Shown: one piece after another, positions 42,820-52,900 of the stretch
Layout of the letters: the number at the start of each line of letters is the position of its first letter
How positions within the stretch are numbered: the stretch's first letter is position 1
Origin: an uncultured Christensenella sp.
Lineage (GTDB): Bacteria; Bacillota; Clostridia; Christensenellales; Pumilibacteraceae
Reading direction: 5' to 3'
Length of the DNA: 61,877 nt
Assembly: GCA_949948895.1 (NCBI GenBank)
Contig: CATLHE010000011.1
Coordinates: 1-61,877, forward strand
Program-made: the position numbers and the translations under genes
The notes under the pieces: model-generated
The model's database searches: none
What the model saw: only the letters and a program-made list of their open reading frames with translations
Told to the model about the DNA's origin: nothing

Positions 42820-44022
42820 TTACGCTCTTTTGAGCACCACAGCCGTGCCCATACCGCCGCCTATGCAGAGCGACGCGAGCCCGAGTTTTTTATCGCTTCT
42901 TATCATCTCGTGAACGAGACTGACTATAATGCGGTTGCCGCTCGCCCCGACGGGATGACCGAGCGCTATCGCGCCGCCGTTTACGTTGGTCTTGTCCAAA
43001 ATGGCTTTTTTATCGACCTTGTAAAATTCGGAAAGCTCGCGCACAACGCCGAGCGACTGCGCGGCGAACGCCTCGTTGAGCTCCAATACGTCCATATCGG
43101 AAAGCGTGACGCCCGCGTTTTTGAGCGCATTTTTAATGGCGGGAACGGGACCGAGACCCATGACTTGCGGATCGACGCCGCCCTGCCCCACTCCGACGAG
43201 TTCCGCCAAGGGTTTGAGTTTGTACTTTTTGACCGCCGCTTCGCTGACGATCATCACAAAGCTCGCGCCGTCGTTTATGCCCGACGCATTGCCCGCCGTG
43301 ACCGTGCCCTCTTTCTTGAACGCCGTCCTAAGTCCCGCGAGTTTTTCGGGATTGGTCGCGCGATTGGGGTACTCGTCGCGAGAGAATACCGTATCGCCCT
43401 TTTTACCTTTTATAGTAATTGGAACTATCTCATCGTCGAACACTCCGCCGTCGACCGCTTTTATCGCTTTGTTCTGCGATTCCATCGCAAAAGCGTCCTG
43501 CTCTTCGCGGGTGATGCCGTACTTTTCGGATATGTTTTCGGCGGTGATGCCCATATGCACTCCGCTGTACGCGTCGGTGAGCGAGTCGTAGATCATGTGA
43601 TCCAAAACGTTCATATTACCCATCTTGTGTCCAGACCTACTGGTAGCAGGTATGAGCATGGGCGCGCGCGACATGGATTCTATACCGCCAGCTATTATGA
43701 CGTCCGCCATGCCCGCTTTGACGGAAGCGTACGCATTGATAACGCTCTTCATGCCGCTTCCGCAAACCATGTTGAGAGAATACGCGGGAACGCTGTCGGG
43801 TATCCCCGCTTTAATAGCCACCTGCCGTCCGGGTCCCTGACCGAGGGACGCCGACAAAACGTTACCGACAACGACCTCGTCTATATCTTGGGGCGGTACC
43901 GCCGTATCGGCAAGCAAACTCTTGACGACCTCCGCTCCGAACTCGGTCGCGGGAACGTCTTTAAGCGCCCCGAGCATACTCGCGATCGCAGTGCGCTTGG
44001 CAGCCGCAATGTAAACTCTCAT
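42820..44022 (-). CDS. Acetyl-CoA C-acetyltransferase (thiolase II)
   Basis: The 400-aa thiolase has acyl-accepting C87 in NMVCGSGMKS, GGIESMSRAP near 105, the His motif GGAIALGHPVGASG near 345-358 and the second Cys motif CIGGGMGTA near 377. It joins two acetyl-CoA to acetoacetyl-CoA, or the reverse. The start at 44022 has GGAGGA 5 bp upstream; a longer frame runs into the operator and is unlikely. It is the first gene after the consensus promoter and palindrome at 44047-44107, so it heads the enzyme-transporter row. Synthetic versus degradative direction cannot be read from motifs. Confidence 0.94.
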   Translation of the reverse strand: MRVYIAAAKRTAIASMLGALKDVPATEFGAEVVKSLLADTAVPPQDIDEVVVGNVLSASLGQGPGRQVAIKAGIPDSVPAYSLNMVCGSGMKSVINAYASVKAGMADVIIAGGIESMSRAPMLIPATSRSGHKMGNMNVLDHMIYDSLTDAYSGVHMGITAENISEKYGITREEQDAFAMESQNKAIKAVDGGVFDDEIVPITIKGKKGDTVFSRDEYPNRATNPEKLAGLRTAFKKEGTVTAGNASGINDGASFVMIVSEAAVKKYKLKPLAELVGVGQGGVDPQVMGLGPVPAIKNALKNAGVTLSDMDVLELNEAFAAQSLGVVRELSEFYKVDKKAILDKTNVNGGAIALGHPVGASGNRIIVSLVHEMIRSDKKLGLASLCIGGGMGTAVVLKRA

Positions 44023-44046
44023 ATCTTCCTCCGCTATTGATTTTTC

Positions 44047-44074
44047 AAAAATATGAATGGTCATTCATATTTTT
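44047..44074. promoter_or_regulatory. FadR-like palindromic operator at the thiolase promoter
   Basis: A perfect inverted repeat has 13-bp arms: AAAAATATGAATG (44047-44059) and CATTCATATTTTT (44062-44074), with a 2-bp centre. Its core ATGAATGxxCATTCAT resembles the B. subtilis FadR (TetR-family, acyl-CoA-responsive) site. It covers about +1 to +25 of the thiolase transcript. The TetR gene at 44255 faces it. Confidence 0.8.
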
Positions 44075-44078
44075 TGCC

Positions 44079-44107
44079 ATTATAACACCGACAGAGGGCA
44101 ATGTCAA
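44079..44107 (-). promoter_or_regulatory. Perfect consensus promoter of the thiolase-liv row
   Basis: TTGACA (44102-44107), 17 bp, TATAAT (44079-44084) on minus. The predicted start, about 44072, falls in the palindrome at 44047-44074, so a bound repressor would block initiation. Confidence 0.85.
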
Positions 44108-44158
44108 TACCTATTTCAAAAGTTTTTTATTAAATTTTAAATTTATTACGGCGTTAGG

Positions 44159-44188
44159 TTGACAACCGCGGCGGTTTGGTATTAATAT
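44159..44188 (+). promoter_or_regulatory. Probable promoter of the TetR regulator
   Basis: TTGACA (44159-44164) with TAATAT (44183-44188) at 18 bp. A second -10-like TATAAT lies at 44204-44209. It diverges from the thiolase promoter about 50 bp away. Confidence 0.55.
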
Positions 44189-44254
44189 TGACGTGCATGT
44201 TTTTATAATAGATCGCCTCTTCTTACTGGTCGAAGGCAACATCGCGGAGAAAAA

Positions 44255-44893
44255 ATGGATGAGCTTGTAAAAAAACCGAAATCGAGAACGGCGCTGAAGA
44301 GCTTTAATAAGCTTGTATCGGCGGCGGAGAAAGTCATATACGAAAAAGGATACTTTAACAGCACGGTAAACGATATCGTAGCGGAAGCCGAGCTCGGCAC
44401 CGGTACTTTTTACATATACTTCGACAGCAAATACGCGATGTACGTGTACCTTTTGAGAAAATACGCGAGCGAACTCAAAATGACGCTTACTTTAAATATA
44501 AAGGATTGCAAGACTCGCCTCGATAAAGAGACGATAGGCATACGCACGTTCATACGCCATGCGATCGACAATCCGCGTTGCTATAACCTTATATGGGAAT
44601 CGCTGTACGTCGACCGCAACCTGTTCTTCGATTATTACAGATCTTTCGCAGACGGTTACGTTCGCGGACTCGCCCGCGCTCAGGACGAGATCGACCCCGC
44701 GCTCGATCTCGAGACCGTGGCGTACTGCTTGATAGGCATATCCAACTTTGTCGGTCTGCAAGCCATAACAAGCGAAAACATATCCAACGACCGCGTCGAG
44801 CAAATGGTGGAAACCATCAGGTGCATGCTTCAAAACGGCGTATTTAAAAAACTCGACAGTCAAACCGAAACGGCAAAAGACGCCGCGCAGTAA
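44255..44893 (+). CDS. TetR/AcrR-family regulator, FadR-like
   Basis: The 212-aa protein has a TetR helix-turn-helix at ~25-68 (KVIYEKGYFNSTVNDIVAEA, then ELGTGTFYIYFDSKY). An all-helical C-terminal ligand domain follows, with a NPRCYNLIWESLYVDRNLFFDYY segment near 110-132. A GGAG site lies 8 bp before the ATG. It is divergent from the thiolase-liv row, whose promoter carries a FadR-like palindrome. It is therefore most likely the local repressor, relieved by an acyl-CoA; this is inference from layout and operator, not from ligand residues. Confidence 0.88.
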   Translation: MDELVKKPKSRTALKSFNKLVSAAEKVIYEKGYFNSTVNDIVAEAELGTGTFYIYFDSKYAMYVYLLRKYASELKMTLTLNIKDCKTRLDKETIGIRTFIRHAIDNPRCYNLIWESLYVDRNLFFDYYRSFADGYVRGLARAQDEIDPALDLETVAYCLIGISNFVGLQAITSENISNDRVEQMVETIRCMLQNGVFKKLDSQTETAKDAAQ

Positions 44894-45183
44894 TGGCGCA
44901 TCAAAAAGCGCGTAGTAGCATGCGAGTAGGTATTCCAGCCACTGCTCATTGAAGCTGTCGCGGTATATGTACGTGTACACCGTTTGCGATACTTTGCGCA
45001 GAACGCGCGCGGCGAGCGTAGTCGGGTCTGCGTCGCCCGACGAGTTGAGCGTGAGCTCTAAGTTCTCGCCAAGCTCGTTTAACACGCCGCGCTCGGTCAG
45101 TACGTAGCGGTGCGCATTGTAGTCGTAGGTCATGATCTCGTCGTCTTGCGGTAAGACAAACGGCGAGTTTACGGGTTTATCCA
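44894..45183 (-). pseudogene. Truncated phage structural-gene fragment
   Basis: From ATG 45183 (with GGAGAT upstream) the frame encodes a sequence starting MDKPVNSPFVLPQDDEI, then MTYDYNAHRYVLTERGVL and VSQTVYTYIYRDS near residue 70. That is the N-terminal pattern of a small phage head-tail region protein that I recall from Firmicutes prophages. After roughly 90 residues the frame runs antisense into the TetR gene, so the C-terminal half is missing. I treat it as a prophage remnant cut at the TetR 3' end. Confidence 0.6.
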
Positions 45184-45216
45184 TAAGGAAATCTCCTTTA
45201 ATTTTTTGATAATGTG

Positions 45217-45245
45217 TTGACATTGGGTATTAAATGGCGTATAAT
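45217..45245 (+). promoter_or_regulatory. Perfect consensus promoter with no protein gene downstream
   Basis: TTGACA (45217-45222), 17 bp, TATAAT (45240-45245). Transcription would start near 45252 and meet a strong terminator about 100 nt later. Confidence 0.8.
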
Positions 45246-45251
45246 ATAAGA

Positions 45252-45358
45252 AATAAAAGTGTGACAGCAGAAATTTACCGCTTAGCTGCTAAGGAATGGA
45301 AGGGATGCGGGCTTCCCACACTTTACAAAAAGCACTGTCATATTGACGGTGCTTTTTT
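45252..45358 (+). ncRNA. Candidate structured small RNA
   Basis: Between a perfect promoter and a strong terminator lies ~107 nt with a three-way-junction design. The closing stem is AAAGTGTG (45256-45263) with CACACTTT (45317-45324). The first arm is AGCAG/CTGCT (45266-45270 and 45286-45290), the second is GGAAG/CTTCC (45298-45302 and 45312-45316), and the terminator hairpin follows. No ORF fits. I do not recognise it as a known riboswitch or sRNA. Its terminator is antisense to the end of the phage nuclease gene. Confidence 0.5.
45330..45358. terminator. Strong bidirectional terminator
   Basis: AAGCACTGTCA and TGACGGTGCTT pair (one G-U) around a TAT loop, with seven T residues on plus and an A run giving TTTTT on minus. 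The minus-strand nuclease gene ends inside the stem. Confidence 0.8.
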
Positions 45359-45880
45359 TCGTGTTTTATAAGCAGTTAGCAAATATGTAATTTTATTTCC
45401 GTGGTATTCAGGAGCAATAACAGCCATTTTTCCATTGTACCAATATTCATAGTTTCCTTTATCATTTACTTTAACGAATACACCTTTCTCAATAGTATCT
45501 GAAATTTCTTTTACATAGTTTTCGCCGTCAATTCCTTGAGCGTCTCTCTGCATAATTATGTGTTGTATTCCTAAAGAATTATCGCCACACAATAAATCTA
45601 TATCGCCTATATCATCACGATGGAATGCGCCTTTAACATGCCCGCGCCGTTCTTTCAAAAGCTTATTGACAGCGTCTTGCCCAGTGTAGCCTTTAAACTC
45701 ATCGCCGAGTAGCTCGTCAAGCTCAGCGCGACTGCCGTATGCCTCTGTCTGCTTTCCCCATGCCTTTTGCGGAATAGTCGCCGCTACTTTCCTTGCGCTC
45801 GGCAGACTGCTTACCTCGCCGTTGCCGTCGGTGAATTTCCCGTCGTCGTCGCGCGGGTGGTCTTCTTCTTTAAATGCCAT
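45338..45880 (-). CDS. Phage-type BECR-fold nuclease-like protein (PBECR family)
   Basis: The 180-aa protein begins MAFKEEDHPRDDDGKFTDG, a lead common in phage head and MuF-type polyvalent proteins. It ends in a domain with HRDDIGDIDLLCGDNSLGIQHIIMQRD, VKEISDTIEKG and VIAPEYHGNKITYLLTAYK, the layout of the phage Barnase-EndoU-ColicinE5/RelE-like (PBECR) nucleases. These are toxin-type RNases carried by phages. AAAGGAG lies 7 bp before ATG 45880. The protein may be only a fragment of a larger virion protein, as it lacks a MuF domain. Adjacent fragments show prophage decay. Confidence 0.6.
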   Translation of the reverse strand: MAFKEEDHPRDDDGKFTDGNGEVSSLPSARKVAATIPQKAWGKQTEAYGSRAELDELLGDEFKGYTGQDAVNKLLKERRGHVKGAFHRDDIGDIDLLCGDNSLGIQHIIMQRDAQGIDGENYVKEISDTIEKGVFVKVNDKGNYEYWYNGKMAVIAPEYHGNKITYLLTAYKTRKKAPSI

Positions 45881-45945
45881 GATAACTCCTTTAATGGTAC
45901 GGGGTTTGCTATCGCGCAAGCCCCGATAAAAGCGGTGTTTGAATA

Positions 45946-46134
45946 CTATTCGGTTTTGCCGTCGGTCGAAGCCGTAGACTTCGGCGCTTTTGCCGCCGTT
46001 CTTGCCGCGGGCGCGGTAAGTGCTTGGGTAAGCGTCTTGGTCGCAAGCGCAGTGTCTGCCGCCGTTATGTTCAGCGTCGCCGCGGTATAGTCGGGCGCGG
46101 TTGTTTGCACCGTTGCAGCTTCCGATTCATGCAT
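45946..46134 (-). pseudogene. Short Ala/Thr-rich phage-like fragment
   Basis: A 62-codon frame rich in Ala and Thr (TALATKTLTQALTAPAARTA) runs upstream of the nuclease gene in the same direction. It lacks a recognisable ribosome site and could be the tail of a virion gene whose front is gone. It is listed because its composition differs from a random antisense frame, but support is weak. Confidence 0.3.
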
Positions 46135-46194
46135 ACGATGTGAGAAGATATATAGCAAATCGACAAATAAAGCGATGAGAAGATAGGAAAACAG

Positions 46195-46223
46195 TTGACA
46201 AATACGATAATCGATAGTATAAT
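46195..46223 (+). promoter_or_regulatory. Perfect consensus promoter of the initiator tRNA
   Basis: TTGACA (46195-46200), 17 bp, TATAAT (46218-46223), 12 bp before the mature tRNA 5' end. Confidence 0.85.
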
Positions 46224-46235
46224 ATTAAAGAATGA

Positions 46236-46292
<57 letters not shown>

Positions 46293-46313
<21 letters not shown>

Positions 46314-46339
46314 AAAGCCCCTCGAAGCGAAAGCTTCGG
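46293..46339 (+). repeat. 47-bp direct repeat, copy 1 (tRNA 3' end plus terminator)
   Basis: The last 21 nt of the tRNA with CCA, plus most of the terminator hairpin, are repeated exactly at 46469-46515, 176 bp further on. Duplication of a tRNA 3' end is the usual footprint of tRNA-targeted integration, or of tandem duplication. Confidence 0.85.
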
Positions 46340-46348
46340 GGGGTATTT
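46317..46348 (+). terminator. Terminator of the initiator tRNA
   Basis: CCCCTCGAAGC and GCTTCGGGGGG pair around a GAAA tetraloop; TATTTTTATTT follows. Confidence 0.8.
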
Positions 46349-46388
46349 TTATTTGGGCGGGACGCAGAACCGTAGGCGCAAGCGAAAA

Positions 46389-46413
46389 GCAAACAGTCCT
46401 GTGGACTGTTTGC
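46389..46413. other. Perfect 11-bp hairpin in the tRNA-adjacent insertion
   Basis: GCAAACAGTCC and GGACTGTTTGC pair around a TGT loop in the ~130-bp segment between the two 47-bp repeats. There is no T run, so it is not a terminator. It may be an end or core of a small inserted element. Confidence 0.55.
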
Positions 46414-46468
46414 CGCGAGCGCGCAAGCGGCTATGCCGCGAAGCGTGCGGGTTGTGCAACAACACGCG

Positions 46469-46515
46469 CAAGTCCCGCCCCCGCTACCAAAAGCCCCTCG
46501 AAGCGAAAGCTTCGG
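46469..46515 (+). repeat. 47-bp direct repeat, copy 2 (att-like)
   Basis: An identical 47-bp copy of the tRNA 3' end and its terminator stem, with no tRNA body before it. It can be read as the distal attachment site of a lost element. The terminator copy ends GGAGGGC rather than GGGGGG. Confidence 0.8.
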
Positions 46516-46859
46516 AGGGCTTATTATGTTATAATATGCTTTAACCGACAACGTAAATTCGCATAACATTTTGAATCATAGAAAATGCCATCAATAAACG
46601 GTAACTATGTAAAAAAATAATACGAAACATATCCTATTTATATTTTAATATTTGACAATATCGTGTTAATTATCAAAAAATATCTGCGTTCGACATGATC
46701 CGCCATATGTAGCGTGCCCTATCATTTTATTTCCATATATGGTATTTGCCTGTATTTTATTAAAACATATAAAGACCGCCCCGCCGCCGTGCGCATGCTC
46801 GAAAAGTACCCGAAATATCGAATTTTTATACAATATTTCGCTAAAATGTATGAATTATA
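46516..46859. other. AT-rich non-coding region before the giant gene
   Basis: About 340 bp with no ORF of note. It contains an inverted repeat CGAAATAT/ATATTTCG at 46811-46840, with 8-bp arms and a 14-bp spacer, just upstream of the giant-gene promoter and placed like an operator. Otherwise nothing is seen. Confidence 0.5.
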
Positions 46860-46888
46860 TTGACATTGAAAACCTAAAATGTTAAAAT
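46860..46888 (+). promoter_or_regulatory. Promoter of the giant repeat protein
   Basis: TTGACA (46860-46865), 17 bp, TAAAAT (46883-46888), giving a leader of about 36 nt. Confidence 0.7.
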
Positions 46889-46930
46889 AGAGACGTATTT
46901 CATATACACATTCCGATTTTCGGTGAAATT

Positions 46931-49900
46931 ATGGCATCAAGACCTTTAATAAAAGGCAGACCGCGTTATACGCGGCGTCGCCTTATAACTATATTCATAC
47001 TATGTACAATACTTGCAGTCACGGTTTTGACCGGATTTTCGTCCGGACTGAACAGCGACAGCACGATTTACACTCCCGACGGCGAGCGCATTGTCATGTG
47101 GCAGGAGTTGCCGAGTTCGGGCACGCCCGAGGACTTCGATCTTTTAACCGATCTTCGGTATTCGGCGCAAAAATTGTACACGTCCAAATATTTCAAGGGC
47201 GAATCGCAGGGCGATGTTATAGCAAACGTCGGTATGGGCATTAAATACACTCAGCACGTGCACAACACGCGTATCGTCAAAGACGGAGTGATTTTTTCGG
47301 AAGCCATATCGTCTTCGTCGCTCAAAAGCGTAGCGGATCAGCGTTATATAGACGGCGACAACGTTCTCATACGCCCCGCTTCGTCCATCAATGGCGGCAA
47401 CGCGACTTTCGGAAACACAGTAAACAAGATACCGCTCGAAACGTACTACGCTCGCTACGGCGCGCGCGCGAACGAGCTTTCCAAATACGTAATCAACAAC
47501 TCGACGATAAAATCGGTCAAGGACGAGAACGCGGGCAAAGCGCAAAAAAACGCCGAGCGCGACGGCAGCGACGAGGGGCAAGACACAGACGGCGAGATAA
47601 CGTTTGACGTGCCGCAAAAGCTTGTCGCGGACGAAGACGGCAACTACAAGTTCACGCTCACGCTCGATCCGACGGAATCGACAAAATACTACCGCAACGA
47701 AGTAAGGACTCTCGCCTCCGCGGACGAGAACCCCGTTTTTTATTCCGTATCGATCACTATTACCATCGACGGTAAGTTCAATCCAATAAAAGTCACCTCG
47801 CGCGAAAACTACGACATAGCGATACCCGTTCTCGGCGCGATGAACTGCACTTCCACGCTTACCGAAGTATTTACCGATATCGGCGACGAGACCAAGGACA
47901 TACCCGACAGAGAATTTTTCGAATCGCATATAGACGACGCGGGCTCGGGCGACGGACCGATACAGCAGCTCTCGCCCGCCGACTATCTCGCCGCGGCGTT
48001 CGGAGATTATCTCGACGGCAGTAAAGCGCTCGATCTCACCGCCGACCTCGATATAGCGGGCGTCAAACTAGACAAGCTCAAGCTGTCCGTGGATATGGCT
48101 ACCATGAATATCCGCGCCAAGCTCGGCAAGCTAAACATTCAGTACATAAACGACAAAGTATATCTTACGCTCAACGGCATAAAGGGCTTTATGTCCGTAT
48201 CGGCGTTTGCCGATATTATCGACGACCCTGCGGTCGGCGCGCTCTTGGGCGGGCTCAACCTTCCCGACTTTGACGAACTGCTCGGCGGCGACCTTCTTTC
48301 CACCGTTTTCGCAGACTGCGAAATGACGACGGCGGACGGCATTACTTGCATACGCCTGCCGTTCGACCTTACCGAAGACATATCGGTCGACGCGTCGTTA
48401 TACATAGCCGACGACGGAATGGAACTCCGCAAGATAACGGGCACGGTCAAAGCGTTCGGGATCGAAGTAACGGTAGACGCCGCGCCCGCGAAAAACCTTT
48501 CGTTCCCCGCGATAGACGGAAGCTACAAAGACCTTTCCGCCGTAGCGGACTTTATCCCCGCCGCCATGCACACGGCAATGGGCTCGACCTACGGCATTAC
48601 GGGAAGCATAAACGTAAACGGACTGACCGTCGGTATCGACGCTTACCTAGACCGCGAAGACGGCATAAAAGCGGACGCGTCGCTGTCCGTTCTCGGTCAG
48701 AATCTCGATATCAAATACATAAACGACACGCTCTACGCCAAACTCGGCAACCTCGGCGTGAAAGCGACCGCGGAGCAGATCCCCACGCTCATCGACGCTC
48801 TCTCGGAGCTTATCACGCTCGATACGAGCAAGCTCGATATGCTGTTGAAGCTTCTGCCCGATACTGTCGATGAATGGCTCGGCACGGTACAATCGCTTGA
48901 CGTGACGGACTCCTCGCTGTCCGTCGGGATCAACATAATCGGCATACCCGTAAATATCGAACTCAAAAAGAACGCCGACGCACTCATAGGGCTTTACGCG
49001 TCGATAAACGTGAACATGTTCGGCGTCAAACTCGACGCGACCGTCGATCTTGCCGTGACCTCGCCCGAAAAACGCGAAGTGACGGCTGAGGGCGAATACA
49101 TAGACGCGGTCGACTTACTGCCCGCGCTCGACACCGTTTTGAGCATAATCGAAGAAGGCGGCGTGACCGTCGACGCGAGCTTGAATTACGGCGAGCTCAA
49201 GACCGACGCTACCGTCAAAATAAACGCAAGCGGTATGGCGCTGTCCGTACCCGCTATCGAGATCGGCGGCGCAAGCATATCGCTCGACGCGGCAGTAATA
49301 GACGGCACGGCGTATATAGCCGTCGGCGGCTCGGTCGAGCTGGCGTTCCGTTCCGATATAAACGAGTTAAAAGAAACGCTCGCCGCTCTAAAAGGCATAC
49401 TGCCAGAAGAAATAAGCGGTTTCATAAATACGCTGATTGACGCGCTTTCTTCGTCCGACATCGGCTCGATAACGGATATATTGCAGACAAGCAACTTGGA
49501 TATACAAGCGGTTTTCGATACTCTGTTATCGTCGATCGGTCCCGCTAAAGCGACCGACGGTGTGCTAACTGCTGTAGTTTCCTTCAACGGTGTTTCGCTC
49601 GCCGTTTCCGCGGCGACCGATCTCTCGCGTATTACGGTGGACACGGTAGTAAACGGAACTTTCCTTTCCGCCGCCATGAAAATTACGGCAGGGGCGGAGT
49701 TTAACCTTGCCGCGGCTGACTATATCCCGCTCGAAAATCTCGTACCTGTTATAAACGCGGTGCTACCGTATGCTACGGAAGACGGCATAACGGCAAGTTT
49801 CACGGTAAACGCGCTCGGCACTACGATAGACGGCGCGCTCATATTCATAATGCCTACGACGACGACCGAGCTATGCATATCGGCGCGCGTCGATATCGGA

Positions 49901-52900
49901 GACGTATACATCTCGCTTGCGCTAACGGGCGGCAATATCTACGTCGATCTTAACAACGGCATAAAACTTACCTGCGGCACGAGCGCGAGCGAGCTCGACA
50001 GACTCGCAAACGATCTCAAGCCCGTGCTCGACGCGCTTGGCGCACAGAACACGCCCAACGCCGTGATTTCCGCGCTTAAAAGCATAATCGACGACCCCAT
50101 GAAACTCTTGAACGCCAAGATCGCGCTCGGCAACGCCGAAAACAACGGCTTGCGCCTGACGCTCGATCTGACCGAAGCGGGGCTCGATATTACGGCGGAA
50201 GCAGAGCTTTCGGTACAAAACGGCAAGCTCGACGCTATAATTCTTAACGCGACGGCGTTTGAAAACGATATAAATATCAAACTCGACGCGGAGACCGACG
50301 AATACGGTAAACTCATATCGCTAGCTACGGAGATAGACGAAAAAACTCCCGCCGCCATAACACTCGGCGCGGCGCAAAGCGCCGATATCGCGATAAGCGG
50401 CGATTACGTATCTATTCTCGACCTCACACGCTACGTAGCTCCCCTGCTCGAGCTCATCTCGCCCATGCAGTCGGCAAAAGCGATAACGCTCAGCCTTGAC
50501 GCTTTGCTCCGCGTGGACGACGGCGACGCCGCCGAGTTCGGCGGAAGCGTCACGATCGCGCTCTCGCCCGAGCTCGCCGTGGAAGCGGACGTATTTATGT
50601 TTAAGAACACCGCAGACGCGGAGCATCTGTACGTCAAATACGTAGGCGGCGTTCTGTACTTGCGCTCGGGCAATATCAAACTCAAGTTCGACACGGCGAC
50701 GGACACCGACAGGATATACGATATGATAGCGTCCAAGCTGCCCAAGTATCTCGCCGACGAGCTCGCAAAGCTATTCGGCAAAATGGACGGCGCGAGCGCG
50801 TTCAGCGATATCGGACTTTTGATAGAACGCATAAAAGCGATAGCCGCCGCGACTTCGCCCGAAGAGATAGTAAATCTTTTGCTTACCGACCTCGGCGGGC
50901 TCAAGACTGACAGCGCGCTCAAAACAATGCTCGACATGATCTCCGTCAAAAAGCGCGCGGGCTCGGATAACGTAACGTTTACCGTCGACCTTATGGGAAT
51001 TGGCATAAACATAACGCCCGCGCTCGTTAGCTCGGACGGCAACGCGTCCGCCGCGCTCGGCTCAGTCGATATAGACGCATCGATAAGCATCGGCAAAAAC
51101 GTTTACCTTGCCGCAAGCGTATACGGCATAACGCCCAAGGCGGACGAAGTCTCGGTGATTTCGCCCGAAGACGCCAGCGAATACGTATCGATAGCCGAGT
51201 TCACCGATACTATCGACAGCGTACTCGGCACGTTCACGGCACGCGACAAAGACGGCAATATTACGTTTGAGATAACCGACCTCGACTTTGCCTACAACGA
51301 AAAGGACGGTAAAGACAGCGAGGGCAACGCCGTCAAAGGCTCTTCCGTTACAGTTAAAAATATCGAGGGCAAAAAAGCGCTCAGAGGCAGGTTCGCGCCC
51401 GTTTACAAACTCGGCGAAGACGGTATGCCCGTAACTGACGCCGACGGCGAAAAAATCGTAATGCGTTACGAGTTCTCGCTCGAAGCGCATATAACGCTCA
51501 CCATAGGCGACGGCGGCGACACCGGTCCAATCGATCTGGAACTGTACTTGACGCGCGACGGCAAAGCCTGTCTCGATTACTTCGAAACGAAAACGCAGCA
51601 CGGCGAGCGCGTGACTATCGATTACGAATCGGTCATGCAGATAGTGGCGGCGGTTCTCGACATTATCGCGGTAGACAACGAAACGGTGGAAAAACTCGTA
51701 GGCGATTACCGTCAACCCATAGACACTACGGTATTTAAGTCTATGGACATTGTCGGACTCGACTCGCTCAAAACCACGCTGACCAACCTTGTCGTGGCGG
51801 CGGACGATTTGAAAGCGGTAGTAAACGACTTTAACGCCATGCTCGACACGATAAACACCGCGGGCAGCATCGAAAACCTCAAAACGCTCATGCCGCAGTT
51901 AAAAACCGACTTTGACGGAGCGATAGCAAAACTCAAATCGATATTGGCTATGTTCGGCGGCGGCGATTCCCCGAAAAACTCCGATGGTAAGAGCGCGGCG
52001 GAACTGTACAAACAAATAGTAAACGGCGTAACGTTCCGTAAGACGGTAGACCCCGACACGCAGGAGACCGTAGTAGGCGCGGACGTGGAAAACTCCGTAA
52101 CTGTAGGCACGGAAGGTCAAGCGTCTATAGACGTTTCGAGAAAGAACAACGCACTCACCCGCTTGCAGATCAAAGGTCTGGACGTCGATACCGCGCTTGT
52201 CGCGGGCGATATAAGATTTACCGCAGGCGAAACTTTCGACACGCCGATAGCCCTGCCCGACGCGATAGACGCTCCGACTACGCCAAATACGAGCTACTCC
52301 AACTTCTCCGATATCAAGCATTTGCTGTTTGACGTCATGAACACAGCCAACCTTATGGAGTATGAAATAGGCGATTCAAACAGCTATGCTTCCGACAGGA
52401 TCGAGCTTGGCATCAAGCTTTTGGGCGTGGAATCCATCAATATAAAATTCTCGTACAATATACGCGTCAAGCTCGTCGATCAAGGCGAAGGCGCAGAGCC
52501 TCGGTTCAAGACCATGGCTATAGTCGAGTTCGTATTCAGAGACTGCACCGCGGCGGGCGCGACGGTTGTGCCCAACTGCACGACAAGGCTTTATTTCTAC
52601 GACAATACGTTCTATATCCAAGGCATTGAGTCATGGTCGAAAAAACTCGTTTGGTTCCATTACGAATACACGTTCAACACCGTATTCGTCAAGTACGGGC
52701 TCGACGAATTCACGCAAATGATGAGCTCGGATATGTCGAGATTCCTTAATGAATTCGTATTCTATCTCATGCCTTTGTCCACAGACTTTTCGATAGCGGG
52801 CGTAGATCTCAAAGCGCAGATAGCGGATTCGGTAAGCGCCCCGCCGACTTCTGTCGGCACGCCTACGATAGCAACGGTATATAAGGGCTATACGTACAAC

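Noticed and set aside
44492-44893. Continuation of the phage-like frame antisense through the TetR gene
   Set aside because: Only the first ~90 codons look like a phage protein; the rest is a shadow of the TetR reading frame.
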